Source: Candidatus Sumerlaeota bacterium
GTDB taxonomy: Bacteria; Sumerlaeota; Sumerlaeia; SLMS01; JAHLLQ01
DNA: 35,246 nucleotides
Assembly (NCBI GenBank): GCA_030156535.1
Contig: JASGMJ010000035.1
Coordinates: 1-35,246 of the forward strand
Reading direction: 5' to 3'
Shown piece by piece: positions 15,911 to 25,297 of this stretch (positions are counted from its first letter, which is position 1; each line of letters starts with the position of its first letter). The notes beneath the pieces are model-generated. The model made no database searches. It worked only from the letters and a program-made list of their open reading frames with translations, and had not been told where the DNA came from. The position numbers were made by a program, and so were the translations under genes.

Positions 15911-17422
15911 CTACTCGGTGCGAATCCACACGCTCTTGGTCTGCGTGTAGTTCTCGAGTGCGTGCTTGCCCATTTCGCGGCCATAGCCGCTTTGCTTGAA
16001 GCCGCCGAAGGGGGACGCGGCGTCGAACATGTTGTAGCAATTCACCCAGACCGTGCCGGCACGGATTGCCTCGGCAAGGCGATGGGCCTTGGAAACGTCC
16101 TTGGTGAAAACGCCGGCGGCCAGGCCGTACTGCGTGCGGTTGGCCCGCTCGGCGACCTCGTCCATGTCCTTGAACGGGAAAGCGGTAACGACGGGGCCGA
16201 AGATTTCCTCCTGCACCATCGTCATGTCTTCCCGCACCTGACTGAAGACGGTTGGCTGACAGAAGTAGCCCTTGGCCAGATCGCCGCCTGCGCGTTCTCC
16301 GCCCACGATGGCCTTGGCGCCCTCTTCGAGCCCCGACTTGATGTAGCCCGTCACGCGGTCCAGCTGTTCCTGGGAAACCAGCGGGCCCATCTGCGTGTCG
16401 GGTGCCATGCCGGGGCCGAGCTTGATGCCCTTGGCGATTTCCGCAACGCGGGCCAGCAGTTCGTCGTGGATCGGCTCCTCGACAAACAAACGCGATCCCG
16501 CGCAGCAGCACTGCCCGTGATTGAAGAAGATGGCCGAGGCCGCCGCTCCCGCAGCGATGTCGAGGTCCGCATCCGCGAAAATCACGTTGGGGGACTTGCC
16601 GCCCAATTCGAGCGTCACGCGCTTGAGGTTGCCCGCCGATGCCTGAACGATCTTCTTCCCGACTTCCGTGGAGCCCGTGAAGGCGACCTTGTCCACGTCC
16701 GGGTGCGACGCCAGCGCGGCGCCTGCATCCCCGTATCCCGTGATGATGTTGACGACGCCCGCGGGAAAGCCGACCTCGCAGAAGAGTTCGCCGAGACGGA
16801 TGGCCGAAAGCGGCGTCTGCTCCGCGGGCTTGAGGATCACGCAGTTGCCCGTTGCCAGCGCTGCGCCGAGTTTCCACGCCGCCATCAGCAGCGGAAAGTT
16901 CCACGGAATAATCTGGCCGACGACGCCGACGGGTTCGCGCAGTGTGTAGTTGAGAAAACGTCCCGGATCGTAGGGAGGAGCAACGGCGATGACCTCGCCC
17001 TCCACCTTGTCCGCCCAGCCCGCGTAGTAGCGGAAGTGCTCGACGGTGAGAGCGACGTCGGCGGCGCGGGCAATGCCCACGGGCTTGCCGTTGTCGAGGC
17101 TTTCGAGCTGGGCGAACTGCTCGGCGTTGGCCTCGATTGCGTCTGCCAGACGATAAAGCAGCTTCGAGCGCTCGTGCACGCTCATGCGATGGTACGCGCC
17201 CGATTCGAAGGTTCTGCGTGCCGCCTTCACGGCGCGATTGATGTCTTCCGCTCCGCCCTTGGCCAGTTTGGCGAGCACGCTGCCATCGGCGGGGTTGAGT
17301 GTTTCAAAGGTTTCGCCATTCGCTGCATCGACCCATTCGCCGCCGATCAGGAGTTTCTTCGCCTTGCCCGCGAGGAAGGAACGCACTTGGGGAGCGGGTT
17401 CCGGAATTGTTGCTGTTGCCAT
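15911..17422 (-). CDS. NAD(P)-dependent aldehyde dehydrogenase
   Basis: The 503-residue enzyme is a full-length ALDH-superfamily protein oxidising an aldehyde to the acid. Visible elements are the cofactor-binding IIPWNFPLLMAAWKLGAAL (about 171-189), VAFTGSTEVGKKI, the general-base glutamate in LELGGKSPN (Glu272), the nucleophile in NHGQCCCAGSR (Cys306) and the C-terminal PFGGFKQSGYGREMG. It resembles the betaine/retinal-type ALDH1/2 group; the physiological aldehyde is not evident. The ATG at 17422 follows GAAGGAG at suitable spacing. The upstream leader holds a terminator-like hairpin (17478-17511), so expression may be controlled by attenuation. It is transcribed divergently from the hybrid kinase. 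Confidence 0.95.
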   Translation of the reverse strand: MATATIPEPAPQVRSFLAGKAKKLLIGGEWVDAANGETFETLNPADGSVLAKLAKGGAEDINRAVKAARRTFESGAYHRMSVHERSKLLYRLADAIEANAEQFAQLESLDNGKPVGIARAADVALTVEHFRYYAGWADKVEGEVIAVAPPYDPGRFLNYTLREPVGVVGQIIPWNFPLLMAAWKLGAALATGNCVILKPAEQTPLSAIRLGELFCEVGFPAGVVNIITGYGDAGAALASHPDVDKVAFTGSTEVGKKIVQASAGNLKRVTLELGGKSPNVIFADADLDIAAGAAASAIFFNHGQCCCAGSRLFVEEPIHDELLARVAEIAKGIKLGPGMAPDTQMGPLVSQEQLDRVTGYIKSGLEEGAKAIVGGERAGGDLAKGYFCQPTVFSQVREDMTMVQEEIFGPVVTAFPFKDMDEVAERANRTQYGLAAGVFTKDVSKAHRLAEAIRAGTVWVNCYNMFDAASPFGGFKQSGYGREMGKHALENYTQTKSVWIRTE

Positions 17423-17477
17423 CGATCCATTCTCCTTCGATTTCTGAATCTCCCGGCCCTTCCGCCTCCCTGCTCCG

Positions 17478-17511
17478 TAAAAACAATCAGCACAGCCTGC
17501 CTCGGCTGTGC
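17478..17511 (-). terminator. Terminator-like hairpin in the aldehyde dehydrogenase leader
   Basis: On the minus strand an eight-base perfect stem, GCACAGCC/GGCTGTGC, encloses six bases and is followed after five bases by a run of Ts (TGATTGTTTTTA). It lies about 55 bases upstream of the ALDH start and after no minus-strand gene, so it is either an attenuator or the end of an unseen short RNA. A TTGACA element at 17609-17614 (minus) could be the -35 of a promoter producing this leader. Confidence 0.55.
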
Positions 17512-17629
17512 CCTCCTCCAGGAGTGGTGTAGCAAACTGCTTCGATCTCCGGGGGAAACTCCCAAGACTTCCCCGGATTCTCTCAGTCAGCGCGATGTGC
17601 GAGGCTCTTGTCAAGCCCGAGGCGGTTGT

Positions 17630-20600
17630 TTGGCCGGGAAACCTGTTGTGGCGCACGCCGCCCGCCAGCAAAAGAACGCTGTTATCGAGAACTCTCTCAG
17701 CAAGGCTGAAGCGGACGTGCCTGAAGCAGCCAAACAAGAAGGCGGCCCCCCGGAACGCGGGCGTTCACATGGCGGGGACGTCTCCCGTAAGATCAGCCGT
17801 CTGATCGAGGAGAACGAACGCCTGCGCCAGCAGGTGACGTTCCGCGCGCTGGTTACGGAGATTTCCACCGCCTTCATCAATCTGGCTCCGACGCAAATCA
17901 ATGCCGGAGTCGATGACGCCCTGCGCCGCATCGGCGAATACACCGGGGTCGATCGCGCCTACGTTTTCCGTTTCTCGCCCGACCTGAGCACGATGCGGAA
18001 CACGCACGAGTGGTGTGCACCGGGAATCACCCCGCAGATCGACAATCTTCAGTCCGTTTCCTGCGCCGAAGTGCCCTTTTTTTTGCGCTGTATGTTGGCG
18101 CACGAAACGATACAACTCCCCCGGCTCGACGATCTCCCCCCGGAGGCCGCGCGCGACCGCGCCGTGCTGGAGCCGCAGGGGATCAAGTCACTGGTCTGCG
18201 TACCGATGATCCACCAGGGCAGCCTGGAGGGGATGCTGGGATTCGATTCGGTGCGCCAAGAGAAGACTTGGCCGGAGCAGCACGTCAGCCTGCTGCACAG
18301 CATCGGAGAGATCCTGATTCGTGCGATCAAGTACCAGGACACCGAGCAGGCCCTGCATCTCTCCTCTGCCGCAATTGACACCGCGCGCGATGCCATCCTG
18401 TGGCTCGGCCCGGCCGGCAACATCCTGTACGCCAACAAGACGGCCTGCCGGGACCTGGGCTACAGCGAGCGCGAACTGCTGCGCCTCTCCGTCTGGGACA
18501 TCGTTCCCTTCATCAGGCCGCAGGGATGGCCCAATCAGTGGGATCTGCTCAAGCGGGTCGGATCCACGAGTCTGTCCACCGAGGCACGGCGGCAAAACGG
18601 CCGGGTGTTTCCGATTCAGCTTTCCATCACGTTTCTTTCCAGCGGCGGACAGGAGTACGTCTTCGTCTTCGCCTCCGACATCACCGAGCGAAAGAATCAG
18701 CAGCACGAGTTGCGCACGGCCAAGGACCGCGCCGAAGAGGCAGCCCGCGCGAAGTCCGTCTTTGTGGCCAACATGAGCCACGAAATCCGCACGCCTCTCA
18801 ATGGCGTCATCGGCATGACGGGCCTGCTGCTTGAAACGGGGCTGAACGACGAGCAACGCCAATACGTCAAGGCGATCCGTTCCTCCGGCGAAATCCTGCT
18901 CTCCACGGTGAACGAAATCCTGGATTTCTCGAAGATCGAGGCGGGACGGGTTGAACTCGAAGTGACTGAGTTCAATCTGCGGGCGCTCGTGGAGGAGGCC
19001 ATGGACATGCTGGCGCCCAAGGCCCACGAGAAGGGGCTGAAGTTCTCCGGCATGTTGCCCTTTGATCTGCCGGAAAGCCTGAGGGGCGACCCCAGCAGAA
19101 TCCGCCAGGTTCTCATCAATTTTCTCTCGAACGCCGTGAAGTTCACGGACAGGGGCGAAGTCGTGCTCGAAGTCTCCGCCGAAGCGGAGACACGCACTTC
19201 CGTCTCGTTGCGTTTCGATGTGCGCGACACGGGAATCGGAGTCTATCCGCAGAAGCTCCATGCGATTTTCCAGCCCTTCACGCAGGCGGATTCCTCGACG
19301 ACGCGCAAGTATGGCGGCACGGGGCTGGGGCTGGCGATCTGCCGGGAGCTGGCCGACCTGATGGGTGGCAAGGTCTCGGCGGAGAGCGTCCCGGGAGAAG
19401 GCTCCACTTTTACGTTCCGCATCGCGCTGGAGAAGGTGGAGTCGCAGAGCACCACGGGACGCCGCCGCCGCCTGAGAGCCAGCCTCAACGGCCTGCGCGT
19501 TCTGATCGCCGATGCCCATGCCGCCCATCGCCGCAACCTGCTGGAACTGGCCACGACATGGAATCTGGACGCGGAGTTCGCCGTCGATTCCGAGGCGCTC
19601 CTCGAATGCGTCACCGCCGCCCACGACGCCGAAGTGCCTTTCGAAATCCTTCTCATCGATGATGCCCTGCCGGGCCGCCCGCTCGAAGAGACCCTGGCCG
19701 AACTGCGCCGCCATCACGGCACTCTGGAAATCCTCGTCATGTCCTCGTTCGGCAAACAGGTGCATGGCGACCGCCTGGAAAAGCTCAACGTCGCGGGCGT
19801 CCTCCCCCGGCCCGTCAAGCGTACGGTGCTGCTCAACAGCCTGCTGAAGATCGTCACGCCGGGCAGCACACTGGAAGTCACGAGTTTCTCGAACCCCGGA
19901 GGACGGATGCAGAACCTTGGCCTGCGGGTTCTCGTCGCCGAGGACAATGCCGTGAATTCCATGGTCGCCAAGCGGATGCTGGAAAAACTTGGTTGCCGGG
20001 CCGATATTGTGGGTGACGGACAGGAGGCCATTGAGGCACTGGAACGCCTGCCGTACGACGCAATCCTGATGGATTGCCAGATGCCTGTGCTCGACGGCTT
20101 CGAGACAACCCGCAGAATCCGAAACTCGTCCGGCATCAACAAGTCCATCGCCATCATCGCCATGACTGCCAACGCCCTTCAGGGAGACCGCGAACGCTGC
20201 ATGGAAGCGGGCATGGACGACTACCTGAGCAAGCCACTCCACATGGACCAACTTTTTTCCATGCTGCTTCCACTAAGCGCCGCGGGCACCCGCCCACCCG
20301 CCGGCCCCACGCCCCCACCCGCCCCCACACACAAAGACGTGCTCGACCTTGCCCGGCTGGAGGAAATCGCCGACGGCGACATGGCGTTCACGAAGGAAAT
20401 CCTGACCGGTTTCCAACGCGACATGGGGCACCGCATTGATGAGTTGCGCGTCGCCGTGCAGCAGCAGGACTCTGAAAGCATCCGCCGCGTCGCCCACACC
20501 ATCAAGGGAGCCAGCCGCAACATCGGAGCTGATCGCATGGCGCAGGCCGCCGAGCGCATCGAGAAGCGCAGCGAAGGCCTCAAGATGAAGTCCCTTCAGC

Positions 20601-20677
20601 CCGGCCTTGAGCTGCTCGAAACCGAGTTCCAAAGAGTTTGTCTTGAAATCGTGAAGAGGCTGGCGCCCACGGCATGA
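17630..20677 (+). CDS. Hybrid sensor histidine kinase (GAF-PAS-HK-REC-REC-Hpt)
   Basis: The product is about 1015 residues. Domains in order (numbered from TTG 17630): a short coiled coil (about 50-70), GAF (73-234), PAS (248-350, ending ITERKN), HisKA with [13 protein letters not shown] (His about 384), HATPase with the N-box [17 protein letters not shown] and GGTGLGLAI, a degenerate receiver (622-730, lacking the usual Lys-Pro), an intact receiver ([10 protein letters not shown], phospho-Asp in [12 protein letters not shown] about 814, SKPLH about 867) and an Hpt domain with HTIKGAS (His about 956). No membrane helix is seen, so it is a cytosolic phosphorelay kinase. There is no in-frame ATG before the GAF domain; TTG 17630 has GAGG seven bases upstream, while GTG 17597, 17648 and 17717 are alternatives. 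Its stop overlaps the next gene by ATGA. Confidence 0.92.
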   Translation: MAGKPVVAHAARQQKNAVIENSLSKAEADVPEAAKQEGGPPERGRSHGGDVSRKISRLIEENERLRQQVTFRALVTEISTAFINLAPTQINAGVDDALRRIGEYTGVDRAYVFRFSPDLSTMRNTHEWCAPGITPQIDNLQSVSCAEVPFFLRCMLAHETIQLPRLDDLPPEAARDRAVLEPQGIKSLVCVPMIHQGSLEGMLGFDSVRQEKTWPEQHVSLLHSIGEILIRAIKYQDTEQALHLSSAAIDTARDAILWLGPAGNILYANKTACRDLGYSERELLRLSVWDIVPFIRPQGWPNQWDLLKRVGSTSLSTEARRQNGRVFPIQLSITFLSSGGQEYVFVFASDITERKNQQHELRTAKDRAEEAARAKSVFVANMSHEIRTPLNGVIGMTGLLLETGLNDEQRQYVKAIRSSGEILLSTVNEILDFSKIEAGRVELEVTEFNLRALVEEAMDMLAPKAHEKGLKFSGMLPFDLPESLRGDPSRIRQVLINFLSNAVKFTDRGEVVLEVSAEAETRTSVSLRFDVRDTGIGVYPQKLHAIFQPFTQADSSTTRKYGGTGLGLAICRELADLMGGKVSAESVPGEGSTFTFRIALEKVESQSTTGRRRRLRASLNGLRVLIADAHAAHRRNLLELATTWNLDAEFAVDSEALLECVTAAHDAEVPFEILLIDDALPGRPLEETLAELRRHHGTLEILVMSSFGKQVHGDRLEKLNVAGVLPRPVKRTVLLNSLLKIVTPGSTLEVTSFSNPGGRMQNLGLRVLVAEDNAVNSMVAKRMLEKLGCRADIVGDGQEAIEALERLPYDAILMDCQMPVLDGFETTRRIRNSSGINKSIAIIAMTANALQGDRERCMEAGMDDYLSKPLHMDQLFSMLLPLSAAGTRPPAGPTPPPAPTHKDVLDLARLEEIADGDMAFTKEILTGFQRDMGHRIDELRVAVQQQDSESIRRVAHTIKGASRNIGADRMAQAAERIEKRSEGLKMKSLQPGLELLETEFQRVCLEIVKRLAPTA

Positions 20678-21864
20678 GAATCCTGATAGTCGAAGATGAC
20701 TGGACTTCCCGCGAGATGCTGCGCGTGACGCTTGAGCGTATGGGGCACCAGGTGGCCTGTGCGGAGAATGGCAGCGAGGGCTGGGATGTCTACGCCGACG
20801 ATCCGTTCCCGTTTGTCATCACCGACTGGATGATGCCCCGCCTTTCGGGCCTTGATTTGTGCAAGCGCATCCGCACCGAACGCCGCAACGCCTACACCTA
20901 CCTCATCCTGCTGACGGCGAGAACCGATCGCCAGAGCCTGCTCGAAGCGTTCGAGGCCGGGGCCGACGATTTCCTCTCCAAGCCGTTCGACCCCGCCGAA
21001 CTTCTCGCCCGCATCCGCTGCGGCGAGCGCGTCATTCAACTGGAAGAGGACCTGGCCAACAGGATCCACGACCTTGCCATGGCCAATGAGCGCATGACAC
21101 GCGACTTGCAGGCCGCCGCGCAGATCCAGGAGTCCCTGCTGCCTGCCGCGCTGCCGGACGTCGCGGGCTGCCGCTTTGCCTGGAAACTCGCCCCGTGCGA
21201 GGAACTGGCCGGCGACATTCTCAACGTCCTCGCCCTCGACAACCGTTACGTCGCCCTTTATCTGCTCGACGTCAGTGGGCACGGCGTTACCGCCGCTCTG
21301 ATGTCCGTCACCCTCAGCCGCATCCTGTCGGTCGTCCCCGGCGAGTCACTGCTGATGACGCCCTCGGAGAGCGAGGAAGGCGCCTTCGATGTCGTGCCGC
21401 CCGGCGAAGTTCTCGCCCGGCTCAACAGCCGCTTCCAGATCACCGATTCAGCCACCTGCCAGTACTTCACGATTGTCTACGGCGTCCTCGATCTGCTGGA
21501 GGGACGCTTTCGCTTTGCCCAGGCCGGGCATCCGCCCCTGCTGCGACATCGCGCGGGAAACAAGCCGGAGTTTCTGGAGGGCGCGGGGTTCCCCATCGGT
21601 TTTGTCCCGGAAACAATCTACGAGGAGATGACGGTCGATCTGGCCCCGGGAGACAGGCTCTTTCTTTACTCCGACGGAATCGTGGAAGCCAACCACCCGG
21701 AGAAGGGAACCTACGGAAGCAACCGGCTTCTGCAGGACACCATGCGTCTCGGGGAACAGCCGCTGGGCGAGGCCGTCGAGGAAATAGCCCGCATCCCCAA
21801 GGAGTGGGAATCGGGAAGTCCACACGACGACATCTCGATCCTCGCCGTGGAATATCTGGCCTGA
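20674..21864 (+). CDS. Response regulator with SpoIIE/RsbU-type PP2C phosphatase
   Basis: The 396-residue protein has an N-terminal receiver domain (ILIVEDDW, phospho-acceptor Asp51 in VITDWMMP, Lys103 in FLSKPFDP). A linker coiled coil (about 112-145) runs into DLQAAAQIQESLLPA, and a SpoIIE-type PP2C phosphatase domain follows with metal-binding acids in LAGDILN, LLDVSGHG, FLYSDGIVEA and HDDISIL. Such proteins dephosphorylate anti-sigma-factor antagonists or similar targets. Its ATG overlaps the hybrid-kinase stop, which makes it the likely output of that phosphorelay. No anti-sigma antagonist (STAS) gene is visible nearby, so its target lies elsewhere. Confidence 0.95.
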   Translation: MRILIVEDDWTSREMLRVTLERMGHQVACAENGSEGWDVYADDPFPFVITDWMMPRLSGLDLCKRIRTERRNAYTYLILLTARTDRQSLLEAFEAGADDFLSKPFDPAELLARIRCGERVIQLEEDLANRIHDLAMANERMTRDLQAAAQIQESLLPAALPDVAGCRFAWKLAPCEELAGDILNVLALDNRYVALYLLDVSGHGVTAALMSVTLSRILSVVPGESLLMTPSESEEGAFDVVPPGEVLARLNSRFQITDSATCQYFTIVYGVLDLLEGRFRFAQAGHPPLLRHRAGNKPEFLEGAGFPIGFVPETIYEEMTVDLAPGDRLFLYSDGIVEANHPEKGTYGSNRLLQDTMRLGEQPLGEAVEEIARIPKEWESGSPHDDISILAVEYLA

Positions 21865-21881
21865 GGCCTGATCCTTCTCCC

Positions 21882-22010
21882 CTACCAGAAAATCAGCAGA
21901 GCGAGCCAACTCCCCCAGGCCGCGATGGCGGCAATGGCGAGCGAAAGAGGATCGAGTGGCCGACAGTCGCCCGCCCGGGGCGCCCCGGTATGCAGGACGA
22001 TGATACGCAT
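21882..22010 (-). CDS. Small single-pass membrane protein, 42 residues
   Basis: This 42-residue reading frame begins at an ATG with a strong site (AGGAGG six bases before) and ends just after a hydrophobic helix (about residues 22-41, LSLAIAAIAAWGSWLALLIF). The first 20 residues are polar (MRIIVLHTGAPRAGDC) and contain one cysteine. A TTGACA/TATACG promoter-like pair lies upstream on the same strand. It occupies the 300-base gap between the phosphatase and SpoIID genes, converging on the former. I know no family. The strong ribosome-binding site and the membrane helix make it a credible gene. Confidence 0.6.
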   Translation of the reverse strand: MRIIVLHTGAPRAGDCRPLDPLSLAIAAIAAWGSWLALLIFW

Positions 22011-22045
22011 GCCCCACCTCCTCGGAACATCTGATCATAAACTCT

Positions 22046-22072
22046 CGTATACATACAAGGCGGCGTTGTCAA
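22046..22072 (-). promoter_or_regulatory. Possible sigma-70 promoter for the 42-residue gene
   Basis: On the minus strand a perfect -35 TTGACA (22067-22072) is followed by TATACG (22046-22051) with a 15-base spacer, shorter than the ideal 17. It lies about 40 bases upstream of the ATG at 22010. Confidence 0.4.
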
Positions 22073-22110
22073 GACTGACCGACCGGGATTTCGTTATTGT
22101 CCCAACCCGC

Positions 22111-22135
22111 GCGCCCTCCCACCGTGGGGGGGCGC
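22111..22135 (+). repeat. Hairpin upstream of the SpoIID-like gene
   Basis: GCGCCCTCCC and GGGGGGGCGC form a ten-base stem (one T-G pair) around ACCGT, ending 29 bases before the ATG at 22165. No T-run follows, so it is not a clear terminator; it may be a leader structure. Confidence 0.4.
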
Positions 22136-22164
22136 AACCGATCTGACTCAGGGGGGATTCCCGC

Positions 22165-23556
22165 ATGAACACGCCTTCAGACATTGTACCTTTTCCTATC
22201 GTGGACGGCCAGTATCGCATGGAGCGCGAACCCATCGTGCGTATCGGGGTGATCCTGCGGGAAGACGACAAGGCCGAGGTGCGCTTTGCCGTGCCGGGCG
22301 CGGGCTATGTGCTTGAAGGAAGCGAAGGGGCGCTGCCCGCCGGAGAGGTGTTGTCGGTCCGCGTTGAAGCGGGGACGTTGACACTCGCGAACACGGCGGG
22401 GGCGGAGGTCGCAAAGGCGGGCGTGCTGCGCATCATGCCTCCGGCGGGCGCCCAGGGACGCAAGGCAGGCGATGGCGTTCTGGTGAAGGAAATGGTCGCG
22501 GGACGCGGCTTTCACTGGAAGAAGCTGATTGATCAGACGCTGACCGGAATCCTGGAGTTTCGCGCCGATGGCGGCCGCGTCGTTCTCGTCAACGAGCTGC
22601 CTCTGGAAGAGTATCTGGTGGGCGTGGTGACGGGCGAGATGAGTGGCGCGTGCCCCCCCGAGTTCATCAAGGCCCAAACGATCGCGGCGCGGAGCTGGCT
22701 GCTGGCGCAGCCCGTCGCTCCCCATGCGGGCGAGCCGTTCATCTGGTGCAACGACGATTGCTGCCAGCGCTATCAGGGCACCGGCGGCTGGTCGGCCGAA
22801 GCGCGCGACGCCGTGGCGGCGTGCCGGGGCGAGGTTCTCATTACGCCAAGCAATCATTACTGCGATGCACGCTACAGCAAGAACACCGGCGGCATTTCGG
22901 AAGACGCCGAAAACGTCTGGGGAACGCCGATGGAGGGACTGGTGTCGATGATCGACGCGCCGAAGGGATCGGCCGTGGAACGCTTCTTCCCCGTCACCGA
23001 GTCGAACATCGAGGAGTACCTGACGGGCGACTGGCTGAAGGAGACCGATTGCTTCGCGGGACCGAATGTCTGCCGCGACGACGAACTCCCCCAGTATCTC
23101 GGGCGTGTTGACGAACCGGGAACGTACTTCCGCTGGCGCGTACCGGTCACGCAGGAAACGTTGCGCGAATCGCTCGTGCAGCGCGCGGGCATCACGGACC
23201 TGCGCGACGTGCTCGCCCTGCGCCCCATCCGCCGGGGCAGAAGCGGGCGCCTCAATCAGATGGCCGTGGATTACCGCGCGGCCGATGGCCAGCGCAAAAC
23301 CCACCTGCTTAACAGCGAGTACAACATCCGCGCGGCGATGCGTACGTCCTTCCTGTACAGCGGCGCTTTCATCGTGGCGGATCAGCGTTATGCCGGCGAG
23401 GCACTCGCCTCGGCGACGCTCGTGGGCGGTGGCTGGGGCCACGGCGCCGGATTCTGCCAGATCGGCGGACTCGGCCGGGCCCTGAAGGGGCAGAGCTACG
23501 CGGAAATCCTGCTCGCGTACTTCAGCGGCGTGCGCATCGAACGCATTTACGACTGA
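22165..23556 (+). CDS. SpoIID/LytB-domain protein
   Basis: The 463-residue protein contains the SpoIID fold found in peptidoglycan lytic transglycosylases. NELPLEEYLVGVVTGEM (143-159) holds the glutamate equivalent to the SpoIID catalytic Glu, EFIKAQTIAARSW follows, and the C terminus carries GGGWGHGAGFCQIGG. A GGGGGG site precedes the ATG at 22165, and an in-frame TGA at 22144 excludes a longer N terminus, so no signal peptide is possible although most family members are exported. The N-terminal 110 residues form an extra beta-rich domain. Cys-rich ENDDCCQ-like positions in the middle are unusual. It may cleave glycan strands after non-classical export, or act in the cytosol. Confidence 0.85.
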   Translation: MNTPSDIVPFPIVDGQYRMEREPIVRIGVILREDDKAEVRFAVPGAGYVLEGSEGALPAGEVLSVRVEAGTLTLANTAGAEVAKAGVLRIMPPAGAQGRKAGDGVLVKEMVAGRGFHWKKLIDQTLTGILEFRADGGRVVLVNELPLEEYLVGVVTGEMSGACPPEFIKAQTIAARSWLLAQPVAPHAGEPFIWCNDDCCQRYQGTGGWSAEARDAVAACRGEVLITPSNHYCDARYSKNTGGISEDAENVWGTPMEGLVSMIDAPKGSAVERFFPVTESNIEEYLTGDWLKETDCFAGPNVCRDDELPQYLGRVDEPGTYFRWRVPVTQETLRESLVQRAGITDLRDVLALRPIRRGRSGRLNQMAVDYRAADGQRKTHLLNSEYNIRAAMRTSFLYSGAFIVADQRYAGEALASATLVGGGWGHGAGFCQIGGLGRALKGQSYAEILLAYFSGVRIERIYD

Positions 23557-23598
23557 TCGTTTTCCCACCGATTCAGAACAGGCTGACCAATTCGAACC

Positions 23599-23638
23599 AT
23601 GCCCCTTCTTGCCCAGCAGGAAGGGGCATTCATTTTTC
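23599..23638 (+). terminator. Intrinsic terminator after the SpoIID-like gene
   Basis: ATGCCCCTTC (599-608) pairs with GAAGGGGCAT (619-628), and a T-rich run CATTTTTC follows. It lies about 43 bases after the stop. Confidence 0.85.
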
Positions 23639-23798
23639 CTTTTCCTCCAAGTCCAAACATCCCAGCGCTTCACGACCAATACGACTGCATTCCGCATCCT
23701 GCACGACATGGGAACAGAACTGGCACTTCGGCTCCCCCGTGCGCGTGCGCTCCCCATGCGGGAGTGCACGCCCCACAATCCACCAGGCAGGATGGACA

Positions 23799-25166
23799 AT
23801 GAAGGAGCGTTTCGCGCGGCCCTGGGTCGCACTGACACTGGTGATTCTGGCGTTGTTCCCGGCAGCTATGGGCTACGCACAGGACGCCGAGTTGATGGCA
23901 AAGATTACGGAGTTGGAGAACGGCATCGCCGCCGCACAAATGGCGGGCGACAATGCATGGATGATGACGGCTTCCGCACTCGTTCTGATGATGACGGCGC
24001 CGGGACTCATTCTCTTCTACGGCGGTCTCGTTCGTTCGCGCAATGTTCTCTCGATTTTCATGCAGTGCGTTTTCCTGATGGGAATGGCATCGGTGTTCTG
24101 GCTGGTGATCGGCTACTCGCTCGCCTTCTCCGAGGGGAATGCGTTCGTCGGCGGGTTGGGTTACCTGTTCCTGAGGGATGTGGGAATGGAGCCCGGCGGG
24201 CCGGTCAGCGCAATTCCACACCAAACATTCATGTTCTTCCAGATGATGTTTGCGATCATCACGCCGGCGCTGATGGTGGGCGCGTTCGCCGAGCGCTTTC
24301 GTTTCAAGGCGCTGGTGCCGTTCATGTTCTTCTGGCTGCTGCTGATCTACGCACCGTTGTGCCACATGGTGTGGGGACCGGGCGGGTTCCTGAACACGAA
24401 GATTCCCGCGCTGGATTTCGCGGGCGGCACGGTGGTGCACATCAGCTCGGGTGTGTCCGCGTTGGTGATCGCGCTGATGATCGGCAAGCGGCGCAACTAT
24501 CCGAACGCGGAGTACGCTCCGCACAGCCTGGTGCTCTCGACAATCGGCGCGGGGCTGCTGTGGGTCGGCTGGTTCGGATTCAACGCAGGTTCGGCCGTTG
24601 CGGCCGATGGGCGTGCGGCAGGTGCTTTCTCTGCGACGCACTTTTCCGCGGCGGGCGCGGCGCTCTCGTGGATGGTGGCCGAATGGGTCGTGCGCAAGAA
24701 GCCGAGCCTGCTCGGCGCGATCTCGGGCATTGTTGCCGGACTTGTCGGCGTGACTCCGGCGGCTGGGTTCGTCACACCGGTTGACGGCCTCCTCATCGGA
24801 CTGATCACCGGCGCCGTGTGCTTCGTGGCGGTGATGTTCCTGAAGCCTCGTCTCGGATTCGACGATTCGCTCGACGTGTTTGGCGTGCACGGCGTCGGCG
24901 GGATCACGGGTGCCGTGCTTACGGGCGTTTTCACGCGCGAAGCGATTGGCGGCACGGCGGGTCTGCTCGAAGGCAACCCCGGCCAGGTCGTGCAGCAGGT
25001 GCTCGCCGTCCTCGTCACGATCGTGCTTTCCATCGCCGTCACGGCCACGTTGACCTTCATCGTCGACAAGGTGATCGGCATCCGGCCGACCGAGGAGGAA
25101 GAGATGATCGGTCTCGACCTCGTCGATCACGGAGAAACCGGCTATCATAATCTTACGCCCGCCTGA
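23799..25166 (+). CDS. amt: Ammonium transporter (Amt family)
   Basis: The 455-residue polytopic inner-membrane protein starts with a cleavable-looking signal helix (ALTLVILALFPAAMGYAQ), then a short periplasmic stretch and the Amt core. Family-typical segments are GLILFYGGLVRSRNVLS, AERFRFKALVPFMFF, the first twin-His segment FAGGTVVHISSGVSALV and the second LDVFGVHGVGGITG. It conducts ammonium/ammonia as a trimer. The ATG at 23799 follows an AGGA site and gives the right N terminus. No glnK gene, its usual partner, lies on either side. A strong terminator follows at 25202. Confidence 0.96.
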   Translation: MKERFARPWVALTLVILALFPAAMGYAQDAELMAKITELENGIAAAQMAGDNAWMMTASALVLMMTAPGLILFYGGLVRSRNVLSIFMQCVFLMGMASVFWLVIGYSLAFSEGNAFVGGLGYLFLRDVGMEPGGPVSAIPHQTFMFFQMMFAIITPALMVGAFAERFRFKALVPFMFFWLLLIYAPLCHMVWGPGGFLNTKIPALDFAGGTVVHISSGVSALVIALMIGKRRNYPNAEYAPHSLVLSTIGAGLLWVGWFGFNAGSAVAADGRAAGAFSATHFSAAGAALSWMVAEWVVRKKPSLLGAISGIVAGLVGVTPAAGFVTPVDGLLIGLITGAVCFVAVMFLKPRLGFDDSLDVFGVHGVGGITGAVLTGVFTREAIGGTAGLLEGNPGQVVQQVLAVLVTIVLSIAVTATLTFIVDKVIGIRPTEEEEMIGLDLVDHGETGYHNLTPA

Positions 25167-25201
25167 CGGGTTCGCCTTCTTCTCCTCTCATCCCCCCAAA
25201 G

Positions 25202-25236
25202 AAAAGGACCGGCTCCGCAAAGAGCCGGTCCTTTTT
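25202..25236 (+). terminator. Strong bidirectional intrinsic terminator
   Basis: AAAAGGACCGGCTC (202-215) pairs perfectly with GAGCCGGTCCTTTT (222-235) and has a run of Ts after and of As before, so it can end transcription of the ammonium transporter (plus) and of the converging DUF1343 gene (minus). Confidence 0.95.
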
Positions 25237-25297
25237 GATTCTCATACGATCAACCGCACATGGATGGGCAAACCCGCCTTCATCCATGAGTCCCTGC

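Noticed and set aside
15962..17629. A plus-strand frame open for more than 550 codons upstream of the hybrid kinase
   Set aside because: It lies antisense to the clearly homologous aldehyde dehydrogenase, its sequence is Arg/His/Gly-rich and matches no domain, and high GC content produces such open frames.
18188..20251. Long minus-strand frame antisense to the hybrid kinase
   Set aside because: The plus strand carries unmistakable kinase and receiver motifs; the antisense product has wrong-frame composition. The same holds for long antisense frames at 5296-6426, 10303-11730, 22177-23838, 23670-25148 and 30826-32793.
23721..23736. TGGCAC upstream of the ammonium transporter gene as a sigma-54 promoter
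   Set aside because: The -24-like half is present but the -12 GC element is absent at the required spacing.
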